The translations under genes and the position numbers were made by a program. A stretch of 64,000 nucleotides of DNA from Manduca sexta (taxonomy: Eukaryota; Arthropoda; Insecta; Lepidoptera; Sphingidae), in NCBI RefSeq assembly GCF_014839805.1, contig NC_051137.1, positions 9,413,170 through 9,477,169 of the forward strand. The letters run 5' to 3'. Shown piece by piece: positions 48,212 through 62,300 of this stretch. How positions within the stretch are numbered: the stretch's first letter is position 1; the number at the start of each line of letters is the position of its first letter. A model generated the notes under the pieces. That model did not search any database. It saw nothing but the letters and a program-made list of their open reading frames with translations, and was not told the origin of the DNA.

Positions 48212-51200
48212 CTAGTAGTGGCCATCGCCTGTGGGGTCATTCAGCCATGGGTAGTTGACGGGGCACCTCAAGCACGTTTGCAGGTTAATGGTTTCGCCGG
48301 GAACCTCCTTAGATGTGAGCTTGCACGAGTGTGGCACCCAGCACGCGGGAATACCTTCCACGGCGCACTTCTCCCTCCAGGGCTCGAAGTTTTTGGCTTC
48401 ACTGACTGTACGCGGGTTTTGGATCCATTGGATCACCTGGGTCATGGTGACAAAGTAAACGTCATTGTGGCTTTGAATAATTTCATCGATCCAGTACAAG
48501 AAAGCCTCTAAGAATTCAGGGTTATTCTTCAACCACGCGGCGTGGAAGTAAAGACCGAGAGGAGCACGATTTTGTTCGTAGTGACGGTCAAAGTTATGGT
48601 TAAGGAAGTTGTAGAACTGATCTCCAGTCAAAATGTTAGAGCAAGAGTCTACCATAGCGCAACCAGGCAAGTATTCGTCATTGTTGGGATCTTCACGACG
48701 GTCAAGCTCGTTCATGACCATTTCCCAAACAGCGTGGCTCCTTGTGGGGCAGCTTTGCAAGTTTCCGTGGCAACGGTGTGGCATTCTGAAGTACATGGTG
48801 TACGGCCATAGAGGAGGGTTGGAAAGAGGCGCAGTGATGGTGCTGTCGTACAAGAAGGCTTGCTCTTCCATCATGGTGAACTGGTTGTTTCCACCAACAC
48901 GCAGGTAGGGAGCACGAACACCAACAACGCTGTTGTCAGTGATGTTTGAGAATTTCTCGATGATTACTCTCATGCCGGCCATTTCTTTACCCCAGTCGTC
49001 TACAGTAGCGTTGCTCCAGAAGCGTTCGTCATCATTATGTCTATAGGAAAGAACATATATTAATGCAAATTCATGGTACAAATATATGTAATTGTGTAAT
49101 GTATTAAACTTACGTAATTGAGTGTACTGCGATTTCATGTCCCTTGCGATGAGTTTCTTGCACGGCTGAGTAGTTGGTGTACTTGTGCGATATAAAGAAG
49201 GTGGCTTTAATGTCGCAACCGTTCGGGTTTTTACGTTTTCCATTGAATATTTCTTTGTACAGCTCAATGTTATTGTTGTTGATTGCGTCATCGAAAGTGA
49301 TGGTGATCATCTGGGGCACATCTCTAGCCGGCAAGTCACCGGGGATCACTGTGCCGTCCTCAGAACAGAAACAGTCAGGGAGCACACACTGTGAAGCGTC
49401 GCAAGGCGGGGCTCTGTTAGGATCGTTGTCAATATCTGCGACAAAAGGAAAATACTTGCATAAGTATAACTTTTATTTTAAAAGCATGATTTTTTAGAGG
49501 ATGGTTTATCTATCGGATTAAACTGGCATATGCCTATGGCGGCTTCGTAATTGCCGACCATATTAAGCAACTACATGTAACACAGTCGTAAATATTTAAT
49601 CAGGAGGCCGTAGGTGAACAGCCCGCACCCAGCTGCTTCACTGCCATGGAGGCTTAAGTGGGGTGGCGAGCTGCAGAACTAGTATGGGTACTTTCGCCCG
49701 ATCACATCACTCAGCACTACTGACAATCGCTGGATTTCACTTTTGTCGTTTCATTACTATGCGTAGATGTATATAATATACCGCCATTCAGAACAGATTT
49801 ATCTTACTTAAATATTTATTATACTATTTCAATCAGATTATTTAATTAAATGGATTGAAATAAAATCGTCTTACAAAATTTGTGCGTTGATTAAATACAA
49901 AGTATATATAAGTTCCCGTATAATTATACAAAGACGTTAGTTCGAACTAAGGTCTGCTATTCTGGTGAATGGAATTTTGTATCCTTGTCATGTACATAAT
50001 TGCAATTCAAAGTGATTCGAGTTGTAAAGCGCGACGCAAAAAAACATTATTGTATAAATCGAGTGGCGTTATTCAACGCATACCGACTAGATATTCAGCG
50101 TGGGGTCAAACTGATCGAACCTCGAGTAACCGCACACAAGTTATAAAACAGCAGATGCGCCAATCTGGTTTGAAAGTGTTACCTCACTACGTCGACGACT
50201 CCATGAATTTAGGCCAAGTGATTGGTATTTAAGAAGGGAGTTTTTCGGACCAACTGAACTTCTTTATTATTATTCACAGTTTAAACGCTCAAGTTCAGTT
50301 GTATATATTGTTTACTTACCGCAGGAGTTTTCGTCAGAGCCGTCATCACAGTCGTTTTCACCATTACAGAAGAGGCCTCGCTCGATACAGCGGGAGTCAC
50401 CGCAGGCAAGGGAACCGTCTTCACATATCGGCTCCTCAGTGTACAGCAGAGGCTTTACCTTGCGTTCCTTATTCTTAACCTTACAGTTTTTGACAGCATC
50501 TTTCCAATCGCAGGTCTGTTTTTCAATGTCAAAGTACAAGCCAGCGGGGCAACGGATGGCTTGGATACCCTATTACAAGAAAGGAGACTATTGTCAAATA
50601 CCTTAAATAGTGTAAAGGTTAAATATTTTGCAACATATTTATCAACAAAAATAAAGATTACAAGTTTACCATTTAGTTTAGACAATAAATGTACGTATAT
50701 CTCTATATATAGTATTGTATATTTTACGATCATTGTTGATCATCCATTAAGGTAGATTTTTTAATATAAAATAAAATACATAAACACAAAAATGATAATG
50801 GCAAGGACGAATATAAATATAAAAACTAAATCGGTTATTATAGTATGTCCGTATATTTTTATTGACGGCGAGATGTCAGGTTGAATTCAAATAAAAATAT
50901 GTTTTTTATTAATTTAAAATACATTAGTATCAAGTCTATTATCTATTTTTGTCGAACAAAGATGAACGGATAAAGCGATAGCACATTTTCAATAAAGGCG
51001 TTATAGTACGAAATCTACAATCAAATCTATAAATATAATCTTGTCTGCGGTTTAAAATCATCCCACATGTTCTCAAATTACATCGAATGGCGTAAGTTTG
51101 CGAGAAAAATATTTTGCTTGTATCGGACACGCCTTAAAGTTAAATTAAAAGTCATGAAATATACAAAAAGGTTCTTGAAAGGGAAACTACAAATGGTGAA

Positions 51201-54200
51201 AGCTGGATAGGTTGTTATTTTCTGACCATATATTATGGATGTTGTTCGTGATTGTTATTCTCAGCTTAAATATGTTTCGATTGCAATAGCATTGGCTCCA
51301 CAAAGGTCAGGCTAAGGCGGAGAGAGCTCGAGCGTGAGTCGCGTGCAGTGTGCAGCGTGTTCGTGCAGTGTTCGACGCATGCGCCGGAGTTAGAGTAGTT
51401 ACATACCGAGGCGGTACACTGGATGACGTCGCGACAGTTGTCGCCCTCGCCGGCCACCAACCGGAACCATTCGCCAGCGTCCTTGTCCTTGCATAGTTCT
51501 TGTTCCAAGTTGTCGTCTTTCTTCGGCGCCTCGTCTGCTTGCCGCCGCCATCGGTGCCCATCGGCAACAGCTGTATTAAACAATCATTACATTGTAGTGA
51601 ACAATAATTATGATAAATAATCACATCTAAAATACATGTCTAGCTCTCCAAACGCAGTGGTGTAATAGTATGTACCAAAACGACAAGTTCTTTAATTCAC
51701 GACAAGTTATTAGAATTTACTATTTATGATTTTTCTCACTACAACCGAAATGTCACTTGTGGAGTGCTAGTGCTTAAATGTCAAAGGTGGGGTGAGCGCT
51801 CGTGACATTTGACTCGCTTCGAAATGTCAGCGCTTGGGCAAACGACAAGGACGACTCTTTCTATGTCTTCTACAAAATTGTACATTATGCATGGCATTTG
51901 ATTTGTGTGCCGATTAGGCTGACGAAATTACTATAATCCAAAAAGGTTACGGAATAGTTGATTTCCTTGAGTTGTTATTATGTTTCAGGAAATTTAATGA
52001 TACGCCTATTAAGAAATTATGGTTGTTTTCGAACCAGTTTTAAACGATCCACTAGAGACATCCTCATGTTGCAAAGGAACTCGTGCCATTAAAGCTTACT
52101 TCGTGTCTTATTTGCATATAGCTGTACACTTGTATGCCGAATCAGGTTCTGTTGACATTTTGCCTTATTTTCGGGTATTCTATTCATAAGAATAATAAAG
52201 AATAAATTAGTTTCGGTCCGCGTAGCTGGGTGCGAGTATCGACGTGGACACGTAACACGAGGAAACCGCGCTTTTGCAACGTTATCTAACTATCTCGCTC
52301 GCGAGACATGTTGCGCTTGTAGTTCGCACTAACGGCAAACTATTCCAACAAACATTTGCGCATGCGTACATGTAAGCCACGTGCTTCACTCGAACCACTA
52401 TAATATATTCTCACTTTTGATTATCCCTTCGTGAAAACAAGATTCTCATGAGCGTGCGAGAAAACTTTTACTTTGGATTAAACCTGTTTCTTGTCGGCAG
52501 ATAGTTCGCAATACACCTTGTTTCTGATCTTACTATCTTCATTACTTACAGCTCCACGCGATTGATGCAGTCGTATAACAATATTAGTTAAATAGATATT
52601 GAACAGGAAATTACTGATAAATTAGTTTTATTTTATTCCTATTATAACGCTTTTGCTAGATACGATTTATTTGACATCAAATACGAATGTAGATATTATG
52701 TTTATATATTCAAGGTGGTCGTGTTTTGCAAATATAATATGTACATTTTTGTTACAGTAGGGTATTTGTAATTGAGTTGAATAGGACAATAATTAACGGG
52801 TTAGGCTTTAGTATGCAAGCTGTATAACATCTAGAAGGACACGGTGCCGTAGTTTTGAAGCTCACAAAACAATGGAACTGGGTTAGACATTAGAAGTATT
52901 GCAATCGCTCGAGCCCGATTGGTACACAAACCCGACACTCTCACATATACATACTCGTACTGCATACATAGCGCACTGTGTGAGTACTCTGTGTGTAGTG
53001 TGAGAGTGCAGCTCATTTGTGTGTGTGGCACACACGAGCTGTATGCCTACAGCGATTGTTCTCCGAGAACTGTATATTACTTATTTATAGACATTGCAAA
53101 ACGATACAGACAACTAAAAGTATTTTACTATGGTTTGCGTCAGCTATACGAGGGTTAATCAAATAGACGGGAGTCACGTCAAGGGAAGTGAAACCGAGTT
53201 AATTACACCGTTTCCATTTTAACTCTAAACCTACAAATATCTTTGCTATTTTCGAATCCAAGTCACATTTATTTTGATAGCGATATTAATTAGTAAAAAA
53301 TCTGATAATAAAATTGATTTGCTTAATGCCAACGTAATTAAAACTTTTACAATATTTGCATAAATAGTTTGCATATACTAATCTGAGAGGGAACAGGTCA
53401 AGGTCACAACGACCTATAATAAATGAGGTAATTTAAAAGAAGAGCAGCCTCATAAATTGTTTTCTTGTGTCATTTAGCTAAAGTAGTAATCAATAAACCA
53501 ATTTTAGCTAGAAATTCAAGTCAATTAAAATACCTGACCATTCTAAAGTCATATTTAGCTATGAATAATAAATCAGATTCCGATTGAAAATGAATATGTA
53601 GGTTTATAAGGAATAATACAGGAGGACCTGTTTTCTTTGACCCGGATACATTGCGTATTTGATTATGTCAGTTTATGCAATAATTTAACAATAATTGCTT
53701 TGACTTAGTCGATCTAAATAACTTATTTTGCAAATAAAGATGTAGCCTTGCGCACATTGTGATTTGTAAAGTTACATACATACATAGCCGGAGCGCGTTG
53801 AAGTCTTTTGTATAGTAAAGAAACATCCAAACGAATGCGGCCAAAATAAAGTCTCATGTTCCATTGTTTTTAATGTTTTATACTTTGTTATGTAAATGTA
53901 TATAATACATAGAAATCCAGCAATAATAATTATTCAGAAACTATTTTGGAGTATGACGCTAAACAGCAAACTTTGTACCAAAGCATCACGATTGATTGCA
54001 CTATTTTAAATGTGGACGAGTGGAGTTGTGTTATAGTGTATAATTTTATATTGGTAATATCTTTCAAGCAAAAGATCTATAATGAAGAATATATCATGTG
54101 ATGGCAAGCACATTGCTGTTCCGAAACACCCACAATTTTAAAGAAATCGTGAGTACTGAGTAGGTTGCCAATGTTTAAGAAAGAATTGGGAATTTATTTG

Positions 54201-57200
54201 AGCTTTCGACAATCTTGATTTTTGTTTTGAAACTACATTATTATAAAATGAGCTATAATAATACTTATATAATAAATTTACAAAGTAAATAACATTTTTC
54301 CAATAATAAATAAAGTAGAAACCACATCGACAATATGTAAGAAAACTATTTAATTTATCTTGATACTATTGACAATAATCTTATCGCTACATCGGTTTGT
54401 GGCAACTACTGTAGCTTTGAGTTTGATTCACAACTCGGGCATGGATTTATGAGAGTTTTTCTTAGAAGATATGTCTAGTCTGGAATCTTTTTGAGGGAGG
54501 ACATGAGAAAAGCATCGGATTGAAAAAACATATGAGCTACGTTCAGCAACATGTGTATAAATCAATTCCACAAATCCTATGATGGAGTGAAAACGTACAG
54601 GATAAGAATAAAGTGATGATAACTGTTGACAATTTTAACGAGGGGGTGGTCTACCGCTACACTGCGGTACGCGGGCGACGCTGCCCAGACTTCTGCTGTT
54701 ATCGTACGGCCACAACGAACGCTCATGTTTCATATTTTTAAAAGGAAATGAAAAAAATATAATTTGCAAGTAAGTAGTTGCATGGTTGGTAATTGATGGC
54801 ATAAACTAACTCAAGGTTAATTTATAGTTTGAATTTAACGAATGTGGGACCAACTAAATATGCGAGTAGGTGCGGGCGTCGACCGAGTGCGTTGTTGGAA
54901 TGCCGAAGTGCGACCTTATGAATATTTAGTACCTACGCTCGACTTTCCTTCTACAGTGGCGCTCCCTTTAACCGAAGTTATTTTCCGATAACGGGAGAAT
55001 GGCGTTTCCGCACACGGAAATGGCTAGCGATCACCTTGATTTTGTATTTATAGCATAATAACTATCTGTATACGTATACGACAAAGCCTGATAACAACAT
55101 CGTAAACAAGAATACACAAAAAGAAATATTCACCGCGAAGCGAATGATCGTTTGTAAACTTGGTTCTTGTAATAATTATATTTATGTGATTCTTTTTTGG
55201 CCTTCAAAAATATATGCTAGAGTATTTTATCATTTAAGTGAAGTACCATAATTAAATAAGCTTCTAGAACATTGTACAAAGGAAAATATGCCTTATTATC
55301 GAAACGTTCTATAAATTAATTAAAATTATTGTTTATGGCTGCTTTAAAAATACTTTATTCTCATGTAGACTTGAGATTGGATGAATTGTTTGCTAAATAA
55401 ATTTCACTTATAGTACCCCCGCCTTTATGTAGTAATTTCTTAATAAGTAACGTAAGCAAAACGATTGTTAAATAATAAAAAAAAAACATCTATGCAAACT
55501 AGAAAGCCGGAAATAAAAGTATAACTAAGTAGCCGGGAATAAGTTTATTGTTTGATATCGTCTAGCACACTCTTTACTTTTCAAAATTTTTTTACTCATT
55601 AATTTTTTAAATTGTATCAGCCCTTTACACGATAGAATGGACCAAAGTAATAAACTCCCATCTATATATAAATACATAATAAGTATCTACACTAAAAATA
55701 CTATAATGTGTATCCTCCTTTCTTCTTACTGTCGGAAAAAATTTACACAATATTGTGCAACACGGCAACTCAGTGATGTACCCGCAACCACTTTCTATGA
55801 ATTATTTTGACATACACCATTTACAAGAATGCAGAATGACCCGTGAGCATTACCAATTCGATTGTGAGGTTTATTGACGTAAGTGTGCTAAATGATAAAG
55901 ATGAACAGACCGATGTTATATGATAGGTAAATTGAGTAATCTCTGTATTCGTATAATTTTTACATAACTGAGCGAATGGATCGAGTGAAAATTGAGTGGT
56001 GTCAAAAGGCTAAGCGAAGTTCACACTTTGCGAGCGTCACAAACACATAGGTCACACAGAGAAAGTTATACGCGGATATTGACTTTGATAGATATATCTT
56101 ATAATAATTTAAGTAGGTAATGCTTCACCGATATTTTCACAAAAGCTCGTTGCTATTTAGATACTTCTGAAATTGTATTTACCTTTACTACAAATCTAAA
56201 GTACATACAATGTTTAGAAATGTTAAGAAATGCTAAATATCGGGCTTAAATAATACATAATAATTAGGGTCGATGTGAATTATTATGTCAACACCACCAA
56301 CAAGCGTCTATGGAGGACATTTAATCATAGATTTTATTTCAGTATTTTTCCGCAATTTACGAGCTTCACTCAAGGTCACTATCGTTATTATATACATCAT
56401 TATATCATTTATTACATCGGTTAAAAGCTTAAATAAATCAAATAATGTAAACTTAATAAACGTTATTATACACGTTGATGTAATGCAATATCGAGAATTA
56501 CTAAAATATATTTGCCTTTCTTGTGATCGTAGTTAGTATGTCTACTGTTCAGTAATATAAATAAACTGAACAAACTATTTAAATATGACAGCGAGTTTGA
56601 AATATTATTAGAAAACAACCAACATTGACGTTTGTGAATATGTTTGGTTTGAAAACGAACCCTACCTCGCGCCTGCCCTGTGTCTAGAACATTAGTATAC
56701 ATATAGTATAGTATTTTAAAAACCTACTTATATTTTATATTTTTAGGTCCTTTTTCTTTTAAATTATGCCTATATATTTTGATGCCTAAACGATTGTTAT
56801 ATTGTTTCCTTGGTAAAGCAATATAATTAAAATAAATTATAATTTTAAAAAGTACGAAGTCTTTTGCTTGTTCTTCTTCAATTCAAATGATATATATATA
56901 TGATAGAAGCAAAATTATTTTATTCGACAAACGTTTAGTAGAAATACTAAATAGTGTTACTACGACGAGACTATCGACAATTATAACATTAAGAAACACG
57001 TTTTCAATAATTACATATAGAGATTATTATCAGAAACATAGGCTGATTAATACTAATCAGACCGCACGAACATATTACGTATACGATTCAATGTATATTT
57101 ATATAGTTTCGACACAGCATGTCCGAGGTACGAGAAGCCTATTTGTCTGTCGCATGGCTTTAATTTCATAATTGCTTGACCTACAGACCGAACTAACTAT

Positions 57201-59267
57201 TATCAACTATGCGCGTGAAACCAAAAATAATTAAAATTCCAAATTGATACCGTCCTGAACCATATTATAGAGCGAATTTGTTGAAGTAATTGTCTTGAAT
57301 TATTCATAATTAGTTTCCAATTAATTGATTACCTATGCATCGGAATGACCTGATCGGCTATTGAACAATAAGGCTACATACAAACGGGGTCACGACTGTT
57401 TGCAACCTAATAGCAATCTATATTAAACTAACTACGTCATAGGTGTCTAAACACTCAAGCTGTGTTGTAAAATATTATAACTGGTACGTACTAAGTAATT
57501 ACAATATGAATTACGTTAATACAGGCAAATACAAAATGCTCAACAAAAACTTTTCTAAAACGATTGATATATTATTTTTGAAAAGAACAATGAGTTAAAT
57601 GCAATCAAATTATTGTGAAGATAAGAAGAGATAAGAACTACGTTTGTGCTTATTAGTAGCGCGATTTAATCTGCTAGGGCACATATTATGCAATGGCAAT
57701 TTATTTTTAAGTCTCTACACTCTCTTAGAATCAAGCAAAGTAAACGTTACTAACTTCACTCTTTAGTAAGCTTCGTTGCGGTCATAACAAAGTTATTTTT
57801 TAAAGACCAAAAACATGTTAGGTATTTGATTGTATGCAATTATCTGCGCTCAGTTGTCATACTAGTTAGTTACGTACATACGTGGATATTTTCTAGTGCC
57901 AACTCAGAGCAGAACGATTCGACAAGGTCAATCCATTCAATTGCGAAGACCCTTCATTGATTTAATCTGCCTGTTGGCCTTATAAAACTATACTAATATT
58001 GGAAAATTTACATAACACTTCTTGTATGTGTATGAAATGTTAGTAATATTTGTGACAATTGGAAATAATGCCACTTTCTCGAAAATTTATACACAAATTT
58101 TAATTTAGTTAATAAAATATATCCGTTTACGAACTACGTTATTTTAAACAATGACCTTTTAAATAGATGCTTTTATGATTCTACTCTAAGCACGCGTCGG
58201 TAACGGCGTCGGACGCGTTTTATTATTCTTGTGATGTAATAGGTCATCCATATCCTAAATACGCCAATATAAACACATATATTATTGCAATTTGAATAAA
58301 TATTTTGCAATGGACATAAATTAATTGCATGTATATTACATTGCATAGGTAATAAGGTCAAACGATATAGACGCAATAACTATTAATATTATTTATTACG
58401 CGGTCATAGCCAAGATAGCTTGAGTGTATGTTTGAACTAATATTATGTTGACGCGGAATCGTGCGTCTTCTTAGATTCTGGATGTGACGTCACCGGCGCA
58501 GGCGCAGCGCAACACGGAATGAATGTGAAAGTTCTCTGCAACCACAGTAAGCAGCCGTAGCAGGTGCTAACCAGTTGTTTAACAAAACAACTTCTATACT
58601 GTTACATGCTATTAATAAATAATCATCAAGGCTAAACATTTTCCACTGTTTGTACCTTAAAGGTCAGAGTTAGTCTGCACTGTGGCACCGCTGCTGTGGC
58701 TAAAGGTACCTAACGTTCTGAATGTTCACGTACTGTGGCTAAAAGTGAATCGTGAACCGATTACACGTTTGCGCAACTCCAGAACGTTTTCTCATTATAT
58801 TACCCAAATGAGAAAGCTTATATTGAATTTAAATCGTTTTACAACACAGATTACATACAAAATATACTCAATGCGCTAGTGACATGTGTATACACAAGCA
58901 GCGGCGCCTATCCTTGAAAGGTACGATTGGCAGCGCGTTGATGTCCTTTGGTCGTGGATGCAAGTGGTTCGCGGTCGGCTGCATTCATTTGTAAACTCTA
59001 CGGTGACACAGTCTACCTCGCGACAGTCGACGATCGGGCCCGAGCCCCGATCTCGGTACAACTTCACTGTTCACTATGTGCGACACTGGCTATTGACGCA
59101 ATCACTAAATAATTCGCAGATGAGCCGCTGAGAAGAGGTCGGGTCATCCGTGAACCCGTGACATCGCGAGGTGGACGGCGTCTGGATGCGTAAGATAAAG
59201 GTTAGGACTCACCGCAGGCGAACAAGAGACACGCGGCCAGAGTAGCGACACGGGCGTAGCGCGCCAT
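48212..59267 (-). CDS. serp: Chitin deacetylase serpentine (CDA1)
   Basis: Five exons: 59213-59267, 51407-51570, 50320-50569, 49114-49435 and 48212-49040. All junctions are in phase, giving 539 aa. Order: signal peptide (MARYARVATLAACLLFAC), CBM14 domain beginning CKDKDAGEWFRLVAGEGDNC, LDLa repeat (CDDGSDENSC) and CE4/NodB domain. Catalytic motifs are complete: TFDDAIN (D205, D206), HSITH (H261, H265), RAPYLR, YDSTI and FHAAW. It should therefore be a metal-dependent chitin N-deacetylase, secreted into tracheal lumen and cuticle, where it alters chitin fibres. Unlike verm, CBM14-b and LDLa share one exon with no alternative copy, while the CE4 domain is split in two. Intron 1 is 7.6 kb and rich in candidate regulatory sites. 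Confidence 0.92.
53395..53406 (+). promoter_or_regulatory. Direct-repeat nuclear receptor site (DR0) with FTZ-F1 core
   Basis: AGGTCAAGGTCA, containing TCAAGGTCA. An inverted half-site GACCT follows after CAAC. It fits FTZ-F1, HR3/E75-type or other orphan receptor binding. Confidence 0.45.
56370..56378 (+). promoter_or_regulatory. FTZ-F1-type site in serp intron 1
   Basis: TCAAGGTCA, exact consensus match. Confidence 0.4.
58484..58493. promoter_or_regulatory. CRE palindrome near serp exon 1
   Basis: GTGACGTCAC, followed by GGCGCAGGCGCAGCGC, in GC-rich DNA 720 bp inside intron 1. Confidence 0.35.
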
Positions 59268-59306
59268 GACGGGATCACAACAGGTCGTTGCGCGGCCGTC
59301 GTGCGG

Positions 59307-59313
59307 TTAAATA
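59307..59313 (-). promoter_or_regulatory. serp: TATA-like box of serpentine
   Basis: TATTTAA on the minus strand, 40 nt before the ATG. This would leave a very short 5' UTR. The surrounding 58,880-59,410 is GC- and CpG-rich. Confidence 0.45.
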
Positions 59314-62300
59314 GTGGCCTCAATCTGCGCCCCGCGCGCCCCGCTCGCCCACAGCGCTATACCTCTGCCAACACCCTTCGCGCTCATCAGCTGTGAATCA
59401 TCTGCAGCAGATGCTGAGCAGGAACACCACCAGCGAGAGATCCTGTGTAACGGCTGCTGCGTCTTGCGTAAACAGCGCATCCTTCGTCGTTATGGTCTTC
59501 TTAAGGCATATAGTAAAAAACTCATAATATAATATAATTAAACGTCGGATCTTTTAATTTGAATACATAGATATTTTGTTTTGCTGGCGGCAGTATAATT
59601 TTATCTTAATTTAATTTATCGTCTATATATCTATATCGTCTCCTTAGTCTGGTGACACCTTTAGTTTATTGCTTTGAGAACGGGACAGGAGACATTCTGT
59701 GTGCGTTTTTAGCTCAATTTTCTCTGGACTACATTTTCTAAATACATTCAGCCAAATTCTTTCTGCGGCATGCTTGAAAAAGAGGTTTTCGTCGCCACCT
59801 ATTACAATGGATAATAACCAGAAAAAAATATTTTTCATTAATATGAAGGGCCGACGTTTAATACAGGAGTCTATTAAATTTCAGCATTTATTGAATTTTT
59901 CGGATTTGCACACTATCAAGAATGACCTGGATTCAATTTCAAAGCACTCACTTTTGTCTATTGAGAGATGTAATTACTCTTACTGTTAAGATAAAGCTAC
60001 TATCGTGGGGAAACCTGCACAATGCCCGTGTTCTCTGTTATTACATCATGGGTATGTGAGTCTTAATAACTCCCTCTAGATTGTGGAACAAGACGACGCA
60101 AAGTATCTGAGTTGTAAAGAAGGCCAGATGTAGGACAGCTTATTACAAGGCTGATATATACTACTAATAATTTCACTTAATATGTGGATCGTGTTGAATT
60201 ATAATCGTACATAACATAAAAAAATTGTAATTTTTTTTAATTACAATAGTATTTTTCTTAGATGATTTTTCTGATAAGTTTATTATGAAAATCCATTCTT
60301 GCCTCTAAAGCGATGTAGTAAGTGATGATAATCAATAGGTAGATTTCTCCATCCATTTTTATTGAACAATCTTACAATTTATCCTCTTAATTGTAAATGA
60401 TGTTTAAAGCGATGTTATGAATTAACGTAAATTGTATGACGTTTATTCATAACATTAGTGAGGAAGTCAAGTTTCATTCGCATTATCTGTTTATACTACC
60501 GCATTCATTACAATTTAACCAACTAAGCTACGTTTGAACTGAAGTTTTGGTTAAGTTTATAAAGGTATTTACAGTTATGACGTATCGTTGCCATAATAAA
60601 GCGTACACACTGCATTGATGTAATAGACTCGCACTTCAATCAGGACATATACACAATGGAAAATGCACGCGCAAAGATTATGAATCATGCCGAACTAACT
60701 TGTAAATCCAACCAGTTTTGTTACATTGTTCCTAGTTCAGTAGATTGATACTGATTCAGTCAGCTGTGATTCAAATCTCACTCAGCAACTGACAAAATCT
60801 TTGCTGGATACAACGACGTGGTAGTAACGAAATAAATCAAAAACAAATAATAATACTATCAATTCAGAAATAAAAGTCACTCTATATATATTTTATAAAA
60901 GCAGAGGGCAGTAAAAAAAGTTAGTGTAGATAAATGTTCTCAACACTTATAATACCCACCATAAATTCAAAAGGAATTGTGAGTACTTCACCAAATTATA
61001 AAAAACTTTTTAAAGCTTAGAGAGGCGACTTTGGCCTCCACGTTCATACTTCTAAGTAGAAGTAATCTTCTCAGTACTCTGTTTTGCGACATTCACACCA
61101 AAGAACATACGAAACCCAATAATAAATATGGAGCAGCATGTCGATCTTGTTGTCGATACAGCATTTAAGAAGTATAATTGCAAATCAAATGTGTGCGTGA
61201 AGCAAATAAAACAATATAAACTATAACTAAACAATAATCATCTTACAGGAACTAGAAAAGTGTTTATTGGGATTATTTAACTTCCTTCTTTCTCAATTTT
61301 AATTCCAATAGACAAAAATCAAATATTATTTGTTAATTATTTTATATGAACTTAAGAATTCTTAATTTATATTGTGATTTAAATACTCCCTTATCATTGA
61401 ATGTTATTTTATGAAACATCTTGGTCAACTAGCTATTGTCACTTCATATTAATTTAGTGTCTACCGCCATAATCATTTATAAATTGATGATCGGAGTCGC
61501 GCTGCATCTTTCATGGAAAGAAAATATTAAGAAGAACAAGGCCTTTTTGGACATCTAGAAATAGCAATTCCTGTACTAATTACGGCTACAAATTGCCACT
61601 TCAAGTTAGTTTATGTGCCATTGCAGTCATACTATAAGTAGGTATAGCTTCATATGCATAATGCGTGGCTCTATCAATTAAAATTACACTTTTCAACGAA
61701 CTAAAAATTTCTCACCATTTTCCTTACGTAAAAAATATAAGAAGCAAGCATAAGAAATATTGATTAACAATGATTATAAGTACTATTCATTTCGCTCACC
61801 CATTCAAAAAACCCTTTCCTGCTATAAGAATCCCTAAATCAACAGTTATCGCTACAGAGCGATTCATAGCGCCATTAGAAAGAAAAATAGATTAAAGATT
61901 CAAATATTTGTAAATATTGTATTATTTATATATATTTAAACGGTGAATTCACCGGGATAAAAATAGAATATTATATATTAATCCAATACATTGTCTATTT
62001 GTGTGCTTATTAAATCCGTTTAGTGGTTGCTGAGTTTATTTCTAATAAATTATCGCATTTATTTTAGTAATATAATAAAGTAAAAATAAGATAAGATGAG
62101 ACCCATAATGCTAATTAAACAATCTGTAATATTTGAAACGCCCACTAATTGTTATGTAACAACTATGTATTTTATATCTATATTTATCGGCCACATTATC
62201 AAGAATGATATTATTTTACCGATAGATTCTTATTGGCTCGATAACTGTAATTTATAACTCCGATGCAGCTAATAACTCTACGGTTACCTATGACATCCCT

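Larger units (their letters stand above)
51571..59212. other. serp intron 1 (7.6 kb)
   Basis: Non-coding. It holds two exact FTZ-F1-type sites (53,398 and 56,370), a CpG-rich patch at about 52,205-52,400 with GCGCATGCG and CACGTG, another near 54,650-54,960, and a CRE palindrome at 58,484-58,493. Long first introns of developmental genes commonly hold enhancers. Confidence 0.5.

Noticed and set aside
29604..59267. Reversed naming of the two chitin deacetylase genes (serp for 29.6-35.4 kb, verm for 48.2-59.3 kb)
   Set aside because: The alternative CBM14 exons and TFNG motif fit verm/CDA2, and the complete TFDD/HSxxH motifs with CKDKDAGEWFRL fit serp/CDA1 as I remember them. An alignment would settle this.
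59644..59989. Overlapping open frames on both strands upstream of serp
   Set aside because: No recognisable motif, no splice partner; cannot tell an old repeat from chance.
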